Below, one piece after another: positions 5,203 through 7,265 of a DNA stretch of 7,265 nt. Under the pieces are notes generated by a model, which was not told the DNA's origin, ran no database searches, and worked only from the letters and a program-made list of their open reading frames with translations. Source of the stretch: SCGC-AAA471-B05 sp032249055. Its GTDB lineage: Archaea > Thermoproteota > Thermoprotei > Gearchaeales > Gearchaeaceae. Each line of letters starts with the position of its first letter. Positions within the stretch are counted from its first letter, which is position 1. Both the position numbers and the translations under genes were made by a program. The stretch spans positions 1 to 7,265 of the forward strand of contig JAVVGP010000044.1 in assembly GCA_032249055.1 (NCBI GenBank), read 5' to 3'.

Positions 5203-5517
5203 ATGGGTAAGATTTCATCTATAATAGAAATATTGGAAAAATATGAAAGAGAAATAGAGAAAGTGAAATCATATGTAGAAGAAACAAAGTTAAAGTTAGC
5301 AGAAGAAGCGGAAAGAAAAGCTAAGAATTTATCAGAAAAAATTATCAACGAATTTATTGAAGAAAGTAAACTTTTAGTAAAAAAGGAAGAAGAAGAAGCA
5401 AGAAAGAAAGCTGAATTAATTAAAAAAGAAGGAGAGAAAGAAATAGAAAAAATGAAACAGATAATAGAAAGCAAAATAGAAGAAGGAATAAAGATTGTTC
5501 TTGAAATATTATTATGA
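5203..5517 (+). CDS. atpH: A/V-type ATPase subunit H (peripheral-stalk coiled coil)
   Basis: Stalk subunit of the archaeal A1Ao ATP synthase that pairs with subunit E as a long coiled coil linking the soluble head to the membrane subunit I. The 104 residues match the usual family length. Almost the whole chain is one Glu/Lys-rich helix with regularly spaced Ala, Ile and Leu (for example VEETKLKLAEEAERKAKNLSEK and KKEEEEARKKAELIKKEGEK), and a hydrophobic C-terminal end (IKIVLEILL). Its TGA stop overlaps the ATG of the subunit C gene (ATGA at 5514-5517), so the two are translationally coupled. The assignment rests on length, coiled-coil character and the neighbouring subunit C, because such sequences carry little specific signature. 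Subunit E is a less likely alternative, being about 190-200 residues with a globular end. Confidence 0.8.
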   Translation: MGKISSIIEILEKYEREIEKVKSYVEETKLKLAEEAERKAKNLSEKIINEFIEESKLLVKKEEEEARKKAELIKKEGEKEIEKMKQIIESKIEEGIKIVLEILL

Positions 5518-6548
5518 ATAGTTTATATGCCGCAACGAGGGCTAAAGTAAAGAAAGGCTATCTCATAACTAAAGAAATACTAGAAGGGTTAATTGAACAA
5601 AAAACAATAAACGACGCATTAGATATACTTAAGTCCACTGATTATAAAAAAGAAATATCTGAAATACCTCCAGATTTTAGGTTAATAGATATTGAACATG
5701 CATTAAGAAGAAATTTGATAAGACACTTTACTGAAATTATAATAGCATCGAACTACTCACCAATAATTTTAGCTTACTTTTATAAATATTTATTACATAA
5801 CCTAAAAGTGGTTCTTAAAGGAAAAGCTTTAAAAAAGACATATTCTGAACTTTATAATTCTATAATCCTGGATGCCGAAGCTTTTTTAGGCAGAAGAGAT
5901 ATGATTATTAAAGTTCTAGAAGAAGCAACTTTAGAAGACGCAATATCAACTTTAAGTAAATATGAATTTGGAAAAACAATTCAAGAAGCTTATAATTTAT
6001 ATAGAGAAAAAAAGAATTTAAACATCTTTGATATTTATTTCGATAAATTATTCATAAATAATCTTGTTTCCTCTTTAAATAAAATTAATTTACAAGATGC
6101 TAGAGCTTGTAGGGATATAGTAGGTACAGAAATAGACTTTTATAACATTTTAGCTATCTTAAGATCAAAATATTTGGGTTTAGATATCACTTTTCAAAGA
6201 GAAGTCATCATTCCAAAAGTATTCTTCATTTCAGAGGAAATATTAAATAGCCTCATTGCAAGTGAGGAAATAGAAAATTGCTTTCAAATTTTAAAAAGCA
6301 CAAAATATTCTCAATTAATAACTGAGGAAGTTAAGACAAGAGAGGATTTACCTAGATTAGAAAAACAATTTAAGGTTTACCTATACAAAATTTCTCAATC
6401 TAAATTTTTAACAGGTTCTAATAATTTAGATGTTGTAATAGCCTTCATTAAACTTAAGGAAATTGAAGTGCAAAATTTAATAACTATTATGTTTGGTATA
6501 AAAAATGGAATAAAGCCAAGCGAAATTTACAAATTACTAATTTTATAA
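5514..6548 (+). CDS. atpC: A/V-type ATPase subunit C
   Basis: Equivalent of eukaryotic subunit d. It is a cone-shaped protein that sits on the membrane rotor ring and couples it to the central stalk of the A1Ao ATP synthase at the cytoplasmic face. The 344 residues match the family. Three related helical units are visible: YAATRAKVKKGYLITKEIL with ILKSTDYKKEI (5-49), the middle SIILDAEAFLGRRD with TLSKYEFGKTI (116-156), and IIPKVFFISEEIL with ILKSTKYSQLI (232-269). Each ends in the family hallmarks, here EIDFYNILAILRSKYLGL (206-223) and EIEVQNLITIMFGIKNGI (316-333). It starts inside the stop of subunit H by ATGA overlap, with no strong Shine-Dalgarno sequence. It ends 11 bp from the stop of the facing subunit I gene. 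The identification is firm. Confidence 0.93.
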   Translation: MNSLYAATRAKVKKGYLITKEILEGLIEQKTINDALDILKSTDYKKEISEIPPDFRLIDIEHALRRNLIRHFTEIIIASNYSPIILAYFYKYLLHNLKVVLKGKALKKTYSELYNSIILDAEAFLGRRDMIIKVLEEATLEDAISTLSKYEFGKTIQEAYNLYREKKNLNIFDIYFDKLFINNLVSSLNKINLQDARACRDIVGTEIDFYNILAILRSKYLGLDITFQREVIIPKVFFISEEILNSLIASEEIENCFQILKSTKYSQLITEEVKTREDLPRLEKQFKVYLYKISQSKFLTGSNNLDVVIAFIKLKEIEVQNLITIMFGIKNGIKPSEIYKLLIL

Positions 6549-6559
6549 AGCTAATTGTT

Positions 6560-7265
6560 TCATTTATAAGTTATTCGAGTATAATTTCCTTCTTTTAGAA
6601 ACTTTCTAAATTCCTTTCCATCACCATAATAAAACTTAGTAAACCATTCATATAAGTGCAATCTTAATGCTTGAATAAATACTATAAAACCTTCCATTAC
6701 AATTATACCTATATTTCCAAATATAAGAGCAACTGCAACAATGATGGTAGTAATTATTGGATTACCAAGATAAAGATTGGTCACAAGGTTTAAATTTAAC
6801 AATAATGCAGTATGAACTATTACCAATATGGCTAATCGTACATAGCTAATCGTATTTGAAAGCAATCTTGTTATTGCATCAAATACTTCTATAGCTCCTT
6901 CACCCAAATAACTTTTAAGCTTTACATTAGCTCCGTGTTCAAGTCTATGAGCTAAATATTTAAATGAAAATACTAAAATTAATCCAAAAAGAGCCAAACT
7001 CGAGAAAACTTTAGAATATATGTGAGCAGGAATTCCTAAAATTAAGCTTGAACCGTATGCAAAATTGTTAAAGTTAAAACCGACTGAGATTAGACCATAC
7101 ATGAAAAATACGCTAGAAAGGTAAAAAGTTAAATAAGCTATTCCACCTAATATATCTTCATAATTTTTGGCAATTATACCATTTACAAATCTAATAAACA
7201 TTCCTAATGCGATATGAATTACTCCGATTATTAAACTAAGTTGAATTACGAATAAGATCGTAGCA
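6560..7265 (-). CDS. atpI: A/V-type ATPase subunit I, C-terminal membrane domain (5' end outside window)
   Basis: Membrane stator subunit (subunit a of V-ATPases) of the archaeal A1Ao ATP synthase, which forms the two half-channels that pass ions to the rotor ring. The frame is open to the right edge, and codons before the Met at 7199-7201 read a typical subunit-I helix (SLIIGVIHIALG). That Met is therefore internal and about two thirds of the protein lies outside. About six membrane helices are visible. ISYVRLAILVIVHTALLL carries the arginine equivalent to the essential proton-channel Arg (yeast R735). MEGFIVFIQALRLHLYEWFTKFY, with its second conserved Arg, is the family's signature helix near the C-terminus. 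The basic tail (KEFRKFLKEGNYTRITYK) faces the cytoplasm. It converges on the H-C pair instead of being in the same operon. Confidence 0.92.
   Translation of the reverse strand, partial: ATILFVIQLSLIIGVIHIALGMFIRFVNGIIAKNYEDILGGIAYLTFYLSSVFFMYGLISVGFNFNNFAYGSSLILGIPAHIYSKVFSSLALFGLILVFSFKYLAHRLEHGANVKLKSYLGEGAIEVFDAITRLLSNTISYVRLAILVIVHTALLLNLNLVTNLYLGNPIITTIIVAVALIFGNIGIIVMEGFIVFIQALRLHLYEWFTKFYYGDGKEFRKFLKEGNYTRITYK

Noticed and set aside
5187..5474. 95-codon minus-strand ORF rich in Ser, Phe and Ile.
   Set aside because: It is the antisense reading of the Glu/Lys-rich coiled coil of ATPase subunit H, a common artefact, and overlaps the promoter.

Overview
The window comes from a very AT-rich (roughly 30% GC by eye) archaeal chromosome. 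A thermophilic crenarchaeote (Thermoproteota), most likely of the Sulfolobales, fits best. The support is an archaeal ribosomal protein S25e, A/V-type ATPase subunits H, C and I, a DUF2153-like protein, a short protein lysine methyltransferase very like Sulfolobus aKMT, and start codons placed about 24-33 bp from TTTAAA-like TATA boxes with no Shine-Dalgarno sequence, as expected for leaderless archaeal mRNAs. The genus cannot be fixed from the sequence alone.

Layout from left to right: the 3' part of valyl-tRNA synthetase (+, cut by the window edge); a GlmU-like sugar nucleotidyltransferase-type protein with a left-handed beta-helix (-); a small secreted protein anchored by a C-terminal membrane helix (+); a DUF2153-like helical protein (-); a 428-bp gap with no convincing gene but with hairpins, an odd open frame and an inverted repeat around a TATA box; the aKMT-like methyltransferase (+); a small unidentified helical protein (-); a protein with two winged-helix-like domains (+); ribosomal protein S25e followed by an unlisted 30-residue small ORF (both -); A-ATPase subunits H and C as an overlapping pair (+); and the C-terminal membrane domain of A-ATPase subunit I (-, continuing past the right edge).

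The most striking organisational feature is that the ten transcription units alternate strictly in strand. Tail-to-tail neighbours overlap by 4 bp or lie 5-11 bp apart. Head-to-head neighbours share promoter regions of 36-57 bp, the 428-bp gap being the only exception. The ATPase genes are also unusual. H and C are fused by an ATGA overlap, while I converges on them from the other strand, unlike the long same-strand H-I-K-E-C-F-A-B-D operon of euryarchaea. The window is mainly housekeeping (translation, energy, protein modification, sugar metabolism). The least described items are the 30-residue ORF behind S25e, the 428-bp gap, and the three unassigned small proteins.
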